This document shows, one piece after another, positions 20,930-27,777 of a stretch of 27,777 nucleotides of DNA. The notes under the pieces are model-generated. The model was given only the letters and a program-made list of their open reading frames with translations. It ran no database searches and was not told the DNA's origin. Where the stretch lies: positions 1 to 27,777 of the forward strand of contig CAKUJH010000040.1 in assembly GCA_934661375.1 (NCBI GenBank), written 5' to 3'. Source of the DNA: an uncultured Victivallales bacterium (GTDB taxonomy: Bacteria; Verrucomicrobiota; Lentisphaeria; Victivallales; UBA1829). The position numbers and the translations under genes are program-made. Each line of letters starts with the position of its first letter. The first letter of the stretch is position 1.

Positions 20930-22437
20930 GGTTTGTCATTCTCCTCAGGTTTGTTCCTCGATACAGGAAGTTTATGCCAGACGGAAATTCTGCCATCGGA
21001 CCGCAGGGGAAATTCCGCAATTTTCCAGACGCCGGCAGACCGGACCGCTTCTTCGGAAATGTGTTCCCAGTCCGGCTGCATGTAAATGGTTTTTTCATGG
21101 CGGATGATGTACGCCTCCTGATCCGGACGGTAAAGGCGCAAAGTGCGGAAACCTTTGTGTTTCATAAACGCAAAATAATCATTGGGCATTCCGCAGATCC
21201 GGACATTTTCCGGTATTTTCACCGATTGCAGACGAGCTATGTATTCATTGAAATCACGCCCGCCGGAATTGCGCCAGATCAGGAACGAATACTGCGGAAG
21301 CATCAGCAGAAGCCAGCCCAGTGCCAACAGCACGGGAACAGCACGGTCCAGACGATCCACCAGATTTACTGTCAACAGCAGAAACGCCGGATATGCAAAC
21401 AGCGCATAATGAAAATTTCCACGCGCTATCAGAAAAGAAAACAGCAGAAACAGCAGAACGGTCAGCGGGAAAAAGAATTTTCTGCGGCCGAACACCAGAA
21501 AATGTCCTGCAAAAGCTGCAGCAAACAGCAGAAGCTCCGGCAGATACCGCCACGGATAACTGCTCCTTCCGAAGAAATGAGCATACAGAAAATTAGAACG
21601 GCCAGAAGTCGCATTGGACAATACCGGCAGCAGTTCGGCAAGGGTACTCCAGTGCAGCAGCAGATACAGCAGAATACCACACAATCCGCCGGCTGCCATC
21701 CGCAGGAACGCACCCGGATGCCGTAAATCAAAAACTTCACGCCGGCAACAAAGCAGATATGCCGCCGGATAACAGATTCCGCAAATTCCAACCGGATGCG
21801 TTTCCACGGCAATACATGCGCAGAATACTGCCCAGAAATACTTTCCACGCAGAAACAGATAAAAGGCAAGGGCATTGAACGCAAACACAAAAGCGTCGGT
21901 TCGTATCTTCATGGCAGCGGCAACCGATACTCCTGCCAGGACCAGCAGAAAAAGAAAAACACGTGCGGCATTCCGGTTCGGAAGCAGAATTTTTCCGATT
22001 CCGTACCAAATCAGAAATCCAGTCAGCATCCAGAAGGCAGAAACACCGATCCAGACATCGCGGGTAAAACCGAACACCATTCCGGCAAAACCGTAAATCC
22101 AGCAGAAAATATGAGAAAAGAACCGGACTCCCCAGTAACTGGCATCTCCTTCAAAAAAAATAATATCTTCCGTGATTCCGCGATTCCAGAAATTGAAAAT
22201 CCAGGCACCGGTCCAGCTGTTGTCAATGTCGTTGTTGAGATAAATTCCCTTGAGCAGAACATACACCAGACCGCAAAGGGCAAAAGCACCGCCCCAGAAC
22301 CAGCCGGACTGACTCCATCGAAGCAGCGGCTCCCGAATAATTTTCCATATTTTTTTCAAAGGAACTGTTCCTCGCTCCGTATCTGCAGGAACTGCCGGAA
22401 ACTGTAACGGATGAAATCCCGGCAGTTTTTCATTCAT
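20926..22437 (-). CDS. Multi-pass GT-C-type glycosyltransferase (ArnT/GT39-like)
   Basis: 503-residue protein, about eleven membrane segments, then a soluble C-terminal part of about 110 residues. The first outer loop has NNDIDNSWTGAWIFNFW, where acidic residues sit in the place of the GT-C DxD/D-x-W catalytic loop, and later FFEGDASYWGVR. It resembles lipid-linked-sugar transferases (GT39/GT83, PMT_2). Its partner downstream is a GtrB-like enzyme that would supply polyprenyl-phosphate sugar. The start is uncertain: the ATG at 22437 has no ribosome site and lies 3 bases past a terminator hairpin. A TTG at 22359, with GAGGA about 10 bases upstream, would give a 477-residue protein starting just before the first basic helix. 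Confidence 0.85.
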   Translation of the reverse strand: MNEKLPGFHPLQFPAVPADTERGTVPLKKIWKIIREPLLRWSQSGWFWGGAFALCGLVYVLLKGIYLNNDIDNSWTGAWIFNFWNRGITEDIIFFEGDASYWGVRFFSHIFCWIYGFAGMVFGFTRDVWIGVSAFWMLTGFLIWYGIGKILLPNRNAARVFLFLLVLAGVSVAAAMKIRTDAFVFAFNALAFYLFLRGKYFWAVFCACIAVETHPVGICGICYPAAYLLCCRREVFDLRHPGAFLRMAAGGLCGILLYLLLHWSTLAELLPVLSNATSGRSNFLYAHFFGRSSYPWRYLPELLLFAAAFAGHFLVFGRRKFFFPLTVLLFLLFSFLIARGNFHYALFAYPAFLLLTVNLVDRLDRAVPVLLALGWLLLMLPQYSFLIWRNSGGRDFNEYIARLQSVKIPENVRICGMPNDYFAFMKHKGFRTLRLYRPDQEAYIIRHEKTIYMQPDWEHISEEAVRSAGVWKIAEFPLRSDGRISVWHKLPVSRNKPEENDKP

Positions 22438-22439
22438 GC

Positions 22440-22485
22440 AAAACGGAAAGACCCTCTGTCATCAGCAGCAGGGTTTTCCCGTTTT
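22440..22485 (-). terminator. Intrinsic terminator after the small lipoprotein gene
   Basis: Minus-strand RNA pairs AAAACGG (22479-22485) with CCGTTTT (22440-22446), continued by AAAACCCT with AGGGTCTTT around a 14-base loop, ending in TTTT. It is nearly symmetric, so it could also act on a plus-strand transcript. Its end touches the annotated start of the GT-C-like gene. Confidence 0.65.
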
Positions 22486-22494
22486 TCAGACAAA

Positions 22495-22743
22495 TTATTT
22501 CAGGGCGTCTTCCAGCTGTTTCTGCTGATTGCCTTGGATCTTGTTCAGTTTGGTTTCCAGTTTTTTCTTCTGTTCCAGCTGAGTTTTGCCGGTGGCATAG
22601 TCAGCCGTCTTGTCCACAGCCCGGGCAGTTTCTTTGACAGCGGATTCGACTTTGCCTTCCGGATTCTGTTTCTGTTCACCGCAGGCAGACAGAAACAGAG
22701 TCGCCCCGGCACAGCAGAGCAATGTGCAGACCATTTTACGCAT
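22495..22743 (-). CDS. Small lipoprotein, helical
   Basis: 82-residue product from the ATG at 22743 with AAAGGAG upstream. A lipoprotein signal (MRKMVCTLLCCAGATLFLSAC) ends in the lipobox LSAC, Cys21. The mature part is short, charged and almost wholly helical (KVESAVKETARAVDKTADYATGKTQLEQKKKLETKLNKIQGNQQKQLEDALK), with Lys/Gln/Ala heptads like entericidin-type or Lpp-like small lipoproteins. It lies 64 bases after argB, separated by the hairpin at 22767-22797, and ends in a terminator. Any link to arginine synthesis is probably only shared transcription. Function unknown. Confidence 0.85.
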   Translation of the reverse strand: MRKMVCTLLCCAGATLFLSACGEQKQNPEGKVESAVKETARAVDKTADYATGKTQLEQKKKLETKLNKIQGNQQKQLEDALK

Positions 22744-22766
22744 AATAAAAAACTCCTTTCCAAATC

Positions 22767-22797
22767 CGCCGGATTTTTTTTGTTGAGAAATCCGGCG
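22767..22797 (-). terminator. Hairpin between argB and the lipoprotein gene
   Basis: CGCCGGATTT pairs perfectly with AAATCCGGCG (10 pairs, 11-base loop). No T-run follows on the minus strand, so it may be a processing or attenuation site rather than a full terminator. Confidence 0.5.
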
Positions 22798-22807
22798 TGA
22801 TGACAGT

Positions 22808-23689
22808 TCAGCCTTCCAGGATTTCCGTTCCGATGCCGCTGTTGGTGAAAATTTCCAGCAGGAGCGAATGCGGATTGCGGCCGTCAATCATGTGAACTTC
22901 ACGGGTTCCAGCCTGAATCGCGCTGACCGAACTCTGGATTTTCGGCAGCATACCGCCGGAAAGAACGCCGTCCGCAATCAGTTTATCCACTTCAGAAGTG
23001 TGAATCACGGAAATCAGCGAAGATTCGTCTTTGGGATCGCGCAGAATTCCCGGCACGTCGCTGAGGAACACCAGTTTGCGCGCCCGAAGTGCCTTGGCGA
23101 TTTCGCAGGCGGCGGTATCCGCATTGATGTTGTACGTCTGATGATAGAAATCCATCGCCAGCGGAGTAATCACCGGGATATACTTGTATTCCAGCGCATC
23201 CAAAATGGGATGAACATCAACCGCAATCACCTTGCCGACGTAGCCGATATCCAGTTTTTCTCCGGTAGCGGCATCTTTGGTCCATTGTTTTTCAGCACGC
23301 ATGATGCGCTTTCCGGAAATGGAAACGCCGCGTCCGCCGACTGCGGTGATGCCGTCCACCAGGCTTTTGTTGGTATTGTTGTGCAGGACGTCGTCCACCA
23401 CTTTGATGGTGTCCTCGTCCGTAACCCGCAGACCGTTGATGAATTTCGTGGCAATGCCGAGTTCTTTCAGCCGTGCGCTGATGGCTTTGCCGCCGCCGTG
23501 AACCACGACCAGTTTCATGCCGATGGCATCCAGCAGCACGATGTCGCGCATGGTTTTCCGGGTCAGTTCCGGATTTTCCATTGCGCTCCCGCCGAACTTG
23601 ATCACGGCAATGGAATCTTTGAATTTCTGAATGTACGGCAAGGCTTCATTCAGCACATCCGCCTTGTTGATGAGTGGTGTAAAATCCAT
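22808..23689 (-). CDS. argB: Acetylglutamate kinase
   Basis: 293-residue kinase that phosphorylates N-acetylglutamate, the second step of arginine synthesis, in the cytoplasm. Motifs: VIKFGGSAM (28-36), VVVHGGGKAIS, and the late KLVFLSDVPGILRD and SGGMLPKI segments of the amino-acid kinase fold. The N-terminal helix LNEALPYIQKFKDS is present. It is the extension found in arginine-inhibited hexameric enzymes and absent from the insensitive E. coli form; with a GTREVHMIDGR C-terminal region, feedback control by arginine is likely (inferred). GGGGAG precedes the ATG at 23689; the open frame extends further upstream but is not family-like. It follows argJ by 16 bases. Confidence 0.96.
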   Translation of the reverse strand: MDFTPLINKADVLNEALPYIQKFKDSIAVIKFGGSAMENPELTRKTMRDIVLLDAIGMKLVVVHGGGKAISARLKELGIATKFINGLRVTDEDTIKVVDDVLHNNTNKSLVDGITAVGGRGVSISGKRIMRAEKQWTKDAATGEKLDIGYVGKVIAVDVHPILDALEYKYIPVITPLAMDFYHQTYNINADTAACEIAKALRARKLVFLSDVPGILRDPKDESSLISVIHTSEVDKLIADGVLSGGMLPKIQSSVSAIQAGTREVHMIDGRNPHSLLLEIFTNSGIGTEILEG

Positions 23690-23705
23690 GATGCTTCTCC
23701 CCGGA

Positions 23706-24938
23706 TCAGGTATGATAATCCGCATTGATCTTGACATATTCATAAGTGAAATCACCGGTCCAGACCGTGCTGGATGCACAGCCTTCGCCGAGGTCGATCT
23801 TGACCGCAAATTCACGCCGTTTCATCAGCTCGGCAAGTTCGCTTTCGGGCGTTCCGGCATCCAGACCGCCGCGCACCACCGGCATTTCGTCGAAATCCAG
23901 CGACACATTTTCGGGAGAAAACACCGCGCCGGAATAACCCGCAGCCGCCAGAATGCGTCCCCAGTTGGGGTCGCAGCCGAACCATGCCGTCTTGCAAAGC
24001 GGGGAATTGGCGATCGCGCGCGCCGCCAGTTCCGCATCCTGTTCATTTGCGGCTCCGGAAACTTCCACGCTGACAAATTTGGTGACGCCTTCACCGTCAA
24101 ACACAATCGAACGCGCCAGATGTTCCGCAACCATGCGGACGGCATTTTCAAACAGTTCAGAACCTTCGGAACCGCTGCTGATGCTCACGCCGGAGACGCC
24201 GTTCGCCATCAGGATCACCGTGTCATTGGTGCTCATGTCATTGTCCACAGTGATTTTGTTGAAGGACGCGCCGACTGCTTTGCCGATGACCTCGGCAAGA
24301 TAAGCGTTCTCCGCCTGGGCATCCGTAGTAATGACGCACAGCATCGTCGCATGAGGAGCCGTGATCATTTTCGGAGAAATCATTCCCGCGCCTTTGCAGC
24401 AGCCGCCCACGGTTACTTTCTTTCCATTGACCAGGAACGAAATCGCCAGCTCCTTCGGGCGGGTATCCGTAGTCATGATGGCATGTGCCGCGGCGGAACC
24501 GCCGTCGTACGAAAGTTTTCCAACTCCTTCGCGGATGCCTTTTTCAATGATGTCCATCGGCAGCTGAACGCCGATGCGTCCGGTGGAGGCAACCATCACC
24601 TGATCCGGAGCAATCCCCAGACATTCCGCAGTGAGTTCCGCAGTCCGGCGGGTGTTTTCATTGCCTTCCAGCCCGGTGCAGGCATTGGCAACTCCGCTGT
24701 TGAGCGTGATGGCGCGGATGTTCTTGGATTTTGCGCAGATTTCCCGGCAGTAGCGGACCGGAGCCGCAGGGAAAAGATTGGAGGTGAAGGTTCCGGCAAA
24801 CGAGCAGTCTGCATCAGAGGCGATGATCGCCATGTCCGCGCTGCCGTTGCGTTTCAGTCCGGCGCATACTCCGCAGGCTTTGAATCCCGCAGCAGAGGTT
24901 ACGCCGCCGTCTTCCACAAAATCAAATTGGCTGTTCAT
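23706..24938 (-). CDS. argJ: Bifunctional ornithine acetyltransferase / N-acetylglutamate synthase
   Basis: 410-residue ArgJ, which recycles the acetyl group from N-acetylornithine to glutamate and so makes the arginine pathway cyclic. The precursor cuts itself before a Thr. Here the region is KGAGMISPKMITAPHATMLCV (residues 182-202 with Thr198 as the likely nucleophile), where most family members read GMIxPNMATML; the extra residues around 192-196 look like an insertion (see findings). Other landmarks: STGRIGVQLP (118-127), NDMSTNDT (metal or substrate loop), SGVANACTG (81-89) and a C-terminal ending YVKINADYHT, typical of complete ArgJ. The start at 24938 has a GAGAGA site. It heads the argJ-argB operon. 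Confidence 0.95.
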   Translation of the reverse strand: MNSQFDFVEDGGVTSAAGFKACGVCAGLKRNGSADMAIIASDADCSFAGTFTSNLFPAAPVRYCREICAKSKNIRAITLNSGVANACTGLEGNENTRRTAELTAECLGIAPDQVMVASTGRIGVQLPMDIIEKGIREGVGKLSYDGGSAAAHAIMTTDTRPKELAISFLVNGKKVTVGGCCKGAGMISPKMITAPHATMLCVITTDAQAENAYLAEVIGKAVGASFNKITVDNDMSTNDTVILMANGVSGVSISSGSEGSELFENAVRMVAEHLARSIVFDGEGVTKFVSVEVSGAANEQDAELAARAIANSPLCKTAWFGCDPNWGRILAAAGYSGAVFSPENVSLDFDEMPVVRGGLDAGTPESELAELMKRREFAVKIDLGEGCASSTVWTGDFTYEYVKINADYHT

Positions 24939-25003
24939 ACGGTTTTGTCTCTCATTTGTTTAAAAGGATTGGTTGTATTCTTAATTTTGGGAAACTTTCC
25001 GGT

Positions 25004-25456
25004 TCAATCCGCCGGACGCAAGGCAGGATCGCCTTCTTCCGCACGGACATGAATGGATATGCCGCCGCGGGGCATGAAATCGCCGCGGACTTCCATCCAG
25101 CGCGGGGAACATGCTTTCGCCAGATCCGTCAGAATCCGGTTCACGGCTGCTTCATGGAAAGTGTTGAAATTCCGGTACGAGAACAGATACAGTTTCAGGG
25201 CCTTGCTCTCAATGCAGCGCTGATCCGCCACATAACGGACCCGGATATGGCCGAAATCCGGCTGACCCGTTACCGGACAGAGACTCGTGAATTCCGGGCA
25301 GTCAAACTCGATCAGGTAATTGCGGTGTGCATTGGCATTCTGGAAGGTTTCAATCTTCGCCTTGTCCGGAGAATCCGGATATTCCGTATGGTTGCGGTTC
25401 AGCAAAGTCAGTTCTTCATGCACGATGCCGGTGCTTTCCATCTTTTTTTTCGTCAT
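25004..25456 (-). CDS. queF: NADPH-dependent 7-cyano-7-deazaguanine reductase
   Basis: 150-residue single-domain (type I) QueF, which reduces preQ0 to preQ1 in queuosine synthesis for tRNA. Landmarks: EFTSLCPVTGQPDFGHI (55-71) with catalytic Cys60 and Asp67, ESKALKLYLFSYRN (83-96), the E-S-K-x-L-K NADPH motif, and FHE (100-102). Length fits the short QueF class, not the 280-residue form. No other queuosine gene is adjacent. The AT-rich gap upstream is shared with the divergent gene at 25634; a TATATT on the minus strand (25499-25504) may be its -10, with a poor -35. Confidence 0.95.
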   Translation of the reverse strand: MTKKKMESTGIVHEELTLLNRNHTEYPDSPDKAKIETFQNANAHRNYLIEFDCPEFTSLCPVTGQPDFGHIRVRYVADQRCIESKALKLYLFSYRNFNTFHEAAVNRILTDLAKACSPRWMEVRGDFMPRGGISIHVRAEEGDPALRPAD

Positions 25457-25546
25457 AAAATTTCGCCTTTCTCCAAAAAAACCTCGTTTGTTACCGATAA
25501 TATATCATTATATTGCAAATTTGCGAAACATATTTGAAAAAAATAC

Positions 25547-25575
25547 TTGACCATTTGCAGAAATCGGAATATATT
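25547..25575 (+). promoter_or_regulatory. Promoter of the TIGR04073-like gene
   Basis: TTGACC (25547-25552), 17-base spacer, TATATT (25570-25575), about 59 bases before the start codon. Confidence 0.75.
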
Positions 25576-25633
25576 AGCACCCATACAGTGAAAAAAAGGT
25601 TGAAAGATCAACATAAAACAAGGAATGTGCCTC

Positions 25634-26065
25634 ATGAAACTGTGGAAAAAAATGCTTCTTGGCTCCATGCTGCTGTTTGCGGTCGGAACATCCATGGATG
25701 TTTCCGCGCAGGAATCCGCCACTCCCCAGGTGGTCGATCAGATCGTCCGCAAACTCGGACGCGGCATCAGCAACACCGCTTTCGGTGCGTTGGAGTTCCC
25801 CGTCACCTGGTATCAGGTAAATTTTGAAGAAGGCGGTCTTGCCGCCTGCACTTACGGCGTCCTCCGCGGCGTGGTCAATGTGGTCATCCGCGAAGTCGTC
25901 GGCGTCGTGGAAATCGTTACTTTCTTCGCGCCTCTCCCCGGCTGCACGGATATTCCGGACTGCCCCGCCTGGGGATACGGACCGATCCTTCAGCCGGAAT
26001 GGATTCTCACCCCGGCGCAGAACAAATACAATTTCGTCTATCCGAATCAGGACACCCGTCCCTGA
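25634..26065 (+). CDS. Small secreted protein, TIGR04073-like (putative exosortase-associated family)
   Basis: 143-residue product from the ATG at 25634 (AGGA 9 bases upstream; the ATG at 25625 touches the ribosome site and is disfavoured). Signal peptide about 1-25 (MDVSA). The mature part has VRKLGRGISNTAFGALEFPVTW (about 39-60), a Gly-Val-rich hydrophobic stretch (ACTYGVLRGVVNVVIREVVGVVEIVTFF) and a Pro-rich end (PLPGCTDIPDCPAWGYGPILQPEW). The 'KLGRGxxN-x-x-x-G-x-x-E-x-P' pattern and the following glycine-valine stretch match my memory of TIGR04073, a short family from Verrucomicrobia and Lentisphaerae that co-occurs with exosortase systems. No exosortase is in the window. Function unknown. 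Confidence 0.8.
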   Translation: MKLWKKMLLGSMLLFAVGTSMDVSAQESATPQVVDQIVRKLGRGISNTAFGALEFPVTWYQVNFEEGGLAACTYGVLRGVVNVVIREVVGVVEIVTFFAPLPGCTDIPDCPAWGYGPILQPEWILTPAQNKYNFVYPNQDTRP

Positions 26066-26086
26066 GATTCTTCTGACGAATCGGAC

Positions 26087-26127
26087 AAACCCGGCAGGAT
26101 CCGAACTGGATTCTTCCGGGTTTTCTG
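26087..26127 (+). terminator. Intrinsic terminator of the TIGR04073-like gene
   Basis: AAACCCGG-C-AGGATCC (26087-26102) pairs with GGATTCT-T-CCGGGTTT (26108-26123), one mismatch, GAACT loop, followed by T residues. It is 22 bases after the stop. Confidence 0.85.
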
Positions 26128-26256
26128 TTTTCAGCCATCATCGTTTTTTATTTCACGGAAAAATCTTTCCGCACTGAAACCATACAGACGGCAATGAACA
26201 GCCGCCATACCATCGGCTCCTGCCATACCGGCAAGATCATTTACAGCAAGAAAAGA

Positions 26257-26293
26257 GCGGAGGGCTCTCCGGGAAACCCGGAAAACCCTCCGC
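26257..26293 (-). terminator. Intrinsic terminator of glnN
   Basis: GCGGAGGG-TTTT-CCGGG (minus strand) pairs with CCCGG-AGAG-CCCTCCGC around a TTT loop, followed by TCTTTTCTT. In minus-strand RNA all 17 positions pair, four of them as U-G or U-A; the plus-strand RNA would have C-A mismatches there, so it is built for this strand. A second hairpin, CTGCGGCG with CGCCGCAG (26361-26385), lies between it and the glnN stop and lacks a T-run. Confidence 0.85.
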
Positions 26294-26400
26294 AGTGTGG
26301 GGGTGTGATCACGGAAGGAGAGAGAAGCCTTCCATGATGCTGGGAGATTTTTTTATTTCACTGCGGCGTTCCCATACCGCCGCAGGAAAGGGGGAAATCC

Positions 26401-27777
26401 TCAGTTGATGAACAGCATTTCGCGATATTTGGGCAAAGTCCAGAGATCGTCGTCCACGCGTTTTTCCAGCAGATCGACCAGTTTCCGCAGAGCGGTCATG
26501 GAGTCGATGATCTTGTCGCTGGCGTCGGTAAGCGCAAGGGCTTTTTCCAGGTTGCGGCATTCCATTTCGATGCCGTCGACCAGCTTGCCGACCGCTTCCG
26601 CCGCAGCTTTCTGCGCAGCCAGACCTGCCTTGAGTTCACAGCCGGACATCACAGCGATATTCTTGACCAGTTCGGACAGCTGGCGGCTGCCGAGCGGCAG
26701 GAAGATGGTCCGTGCCATATTCAGCGAAAGTTCGCCTTCGATCCGGATCTTGCGGTGATATTCCTCCATGAAGATTTCGTAGCGGGAATGAACTTCCACT
26801 TTCGAGAACACATGGTATTTTTCAAACAGAGCGATATTTTCCGGATTGATCAAAGCCTGCATCGCTTCCGGGGTATTGTGGAGATTCGGCAGACCGCGTT
26901 TGGCGGCTTCCTTCTTCCACGCATCGCTGTAATTGTCACCGTTGAAGATAATCCGTTTGTGTTCCTTGATGATTTTGCGCAGAATTTCCTGCAGTCCCGC
27001 ATTGAAGTTGCTCTTGGAAACTTTTTCCAGTTCATCGGAAATGGCGTCCATGGCTTCGGCAACAATCGTATTCAGGATAATATTGCAGCCGGCGCAGGAC
27101 TGGCTGGAACCCGGTGCGCGGAATTCGAACTTGTTGTTCGTGAACGCAAACGGACTGGTCCGGTTACGGTCCGTCGTATCCCGCGGCAGAATCGGCAGAG
27201 TGTCCACGCCGATCCGCATGGTTCCGGCATGTTTCGACGATTTGAGCGAGCCTTTTTCAATCTGGTCGATGATGTCCGCCAGCTGTTCTCCGATGAAGAT
27301 GGAGATGATGGCGGGAGGTGCTTCATTTGCGCCGAGACGATGGTCGTTGCCGGCGGATGCGGTGGCGGTACGCAGCAGATCGCTGTGTTTGTCCACAGCC
27401 ATGATGATCGCGCAGAGCGTGGTCAGGAAGATCGCGTTCTGGTGCGGATCACTGCCGGGGTTCAGCATATTGATGTCGCCGTAAATCGGAGACCAGTTGT
27501 TGTGCTTGCCGGATCCGTTGATGCCCGCGAAGGGTTTTTCATGCAGCAGACAGACCAGACCATGTTTTTCCGCAGTCTGTTTAAGGACTTCCATGATGAT
27601 CATGTTGTGGTCGACAGCCAGGTTGAGTTCTTCGAACACCGGAGCCAGTTCAAACTGAGCCGGGGCAACTTCATTGTGCCGGGTCTTGGCAGGGATGCCC
27701 AGTCTCCACAGTTCGGAATCCACATCCGTCATGAATTCGAGAATCCGCGGTTTGATCGCGCCGAAATAATGGTCTTC
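26401..27777 (-). CDS. glnN: Glutamine synthetase type III, C-terminal part (cut by window end)
   Basis: 458 residues visible, open to the window edge (the frame begins EDHYFGAIKPRILEFM), so the N-terminal 240 or so residues of the usual 700 are missing. It makes glutamine from glutamate, ammonia and ATP in the cytoplasm. GSIII landmarks: TRHNEVAPAQFELAPVFEE, LLHEKPFAGINGSGKHNNWS (the ATP/glutamate site), ASAGNDHRLGANEAPPAI, DTTDRNRTSPFAFTNNKFEFRAPGSSQS (active-site arginines) and a long helical C-terminal tail ending LPKYREMLFIN. These are not the GSI (GlnA) forms. The internal ATG at 27732 is not a start. Regulation lies beyond the window. Confidence 0.95.
   Translation of the reverse strand, partial: EDHYFGAIKPRILEFMTDVDSELWRLGIPAKTRHNEVAPAQFELAPVFEELNLAVDHNMIIMEVLKQTAEKHGLVCLLHEKPFAGINGSGKHNNWSPIYGDINMLNPGSDPHQNAIFLTTLCAIIMAVDKHSDLLRTATASAGNDHRLGANEAPPAIISIFIGEQLADIIDQIEKGSLKSSKHAGTMRIGVDTLPILPRDTTDRNRTSPFAFTNNKFEFRAPGSSQSCAGCNIILNTIVAEAMDAISDELEKVSKSNFNAGLQEILRKIIKEHKRIIFNGDNYSDAWKKEAAKRGLPNLHNTPEAMQALINPENIALFEKYHVFSKVEVHSRYEIFMEEYHRKIRIEGELSLNMARTIFLPLGSRQLSELVKNIAVMSGCELKAGLAAQKAAAEAVGKLVDGIEMECRNLEKALALTDASDKIIDSMTALRKLVDLLEKRVDDDLWTLPKYREMLFIN

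Noticed and set aside
25457..25560. preQ1 riboswitch before queF
   Set aside because: The short AT-rich leader lacks a stem-loop with the conserved A-rich tail and ribosome-site overlap expected of preQ1 aptamers.

Overview
Likely source. The window looks like a chromosomal piece of a Lentisphaerota bacterium (Victivallales-like, gut or anaerobic lineage). This is inferred from a type II pseudopilin with an H-x9-DG C-terminal signature, a small secreted protein resembling the TIGR04073 exosortase-associated family of Verrucomicrobia/Lentisphaerae, a class III glutamine synthetase, a secreted heparinase II/III-type lyase under a LacI-type regulator, and moderate GC with AT-rich intergenic regions. 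No 16S or other decisive marker is present, so the assignment is by gene style only.

Layout. 1-188 holds no gene I can support, only a weak promoter. 189-1168 (+) encodes a periplasmic thioredoxin-like protein and a zinc-ribbon membrane protein. 1162-8139 (-) is a compact, tightly coupled run of ten small genes that looks phage-derived: fibre or baseplate proteins with C-terminal or central coiled coils, a fibre-chaperone-like protein, a phospholipase A2-like protein, an XhlA/holin-like protein and a small lipoprotein. One AT-rich membrane-protein gene sits in the opposite direction inside it (moron-like). No capsid, portal, terminase, tape measure, integrase or repressor gene lies in the window. 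8140-8518 is a gene-free leader with a direct repeat, a tentative promoter and the terminator of the next gene. 8519-9298 (-) is the pseudopilin.

9413-14873 is a carbohydrate-linked regulon: a heparinase-type lyase and a small secreted protein that repeats its N-terminal domain (-), a divergent LacI-type regulator (+), and a DegT-family aminotransferase (+). The same 15-base site (TACTCACACGTGTAG) lies just downstream of the -10 element of both target promoters, which suggests direct repression by the regulator between them. 14882-16746 (-) is an AsmA-like protein coupled to an acyltransferase-3 membrane protein. 16855-18998 holds rpmB (-), a candidate structured small RNA, rpmE (+) and prfA (+). 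19067-19969 (+) is a secreted TraB/GumN-type protein. 19976-22437 (-) is a two-gene polyprenyl-type glycosylation operon. 22495-24938 (-) is argJ-argB plus a small lipoprotein. 25004 (-) is queF, 25634 (+) the TIGR04073-like protein, and 26401-27777 (-) the C-terminal part of glnN, cut by the window end.

Control signals. Several independent promoters share the pattern TTGnnn, 16-17 bases, TATATT, which appears to be the housekeeping promoter of this organism. Intrinsic terminators are clear after rpmB, rpmE, the TIGR04073-like gene, the pseudopilin and glnN. The gene-free stretch 26066-26400 is filled by two facing terminators plus an extra hairpin at 26361-26385. The gene-free stretch 17086-17586 holds three promoters and the candidate RNA. 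No rRNA, tRNA, CRISPR array, insertion sequence or replication origin was seen.
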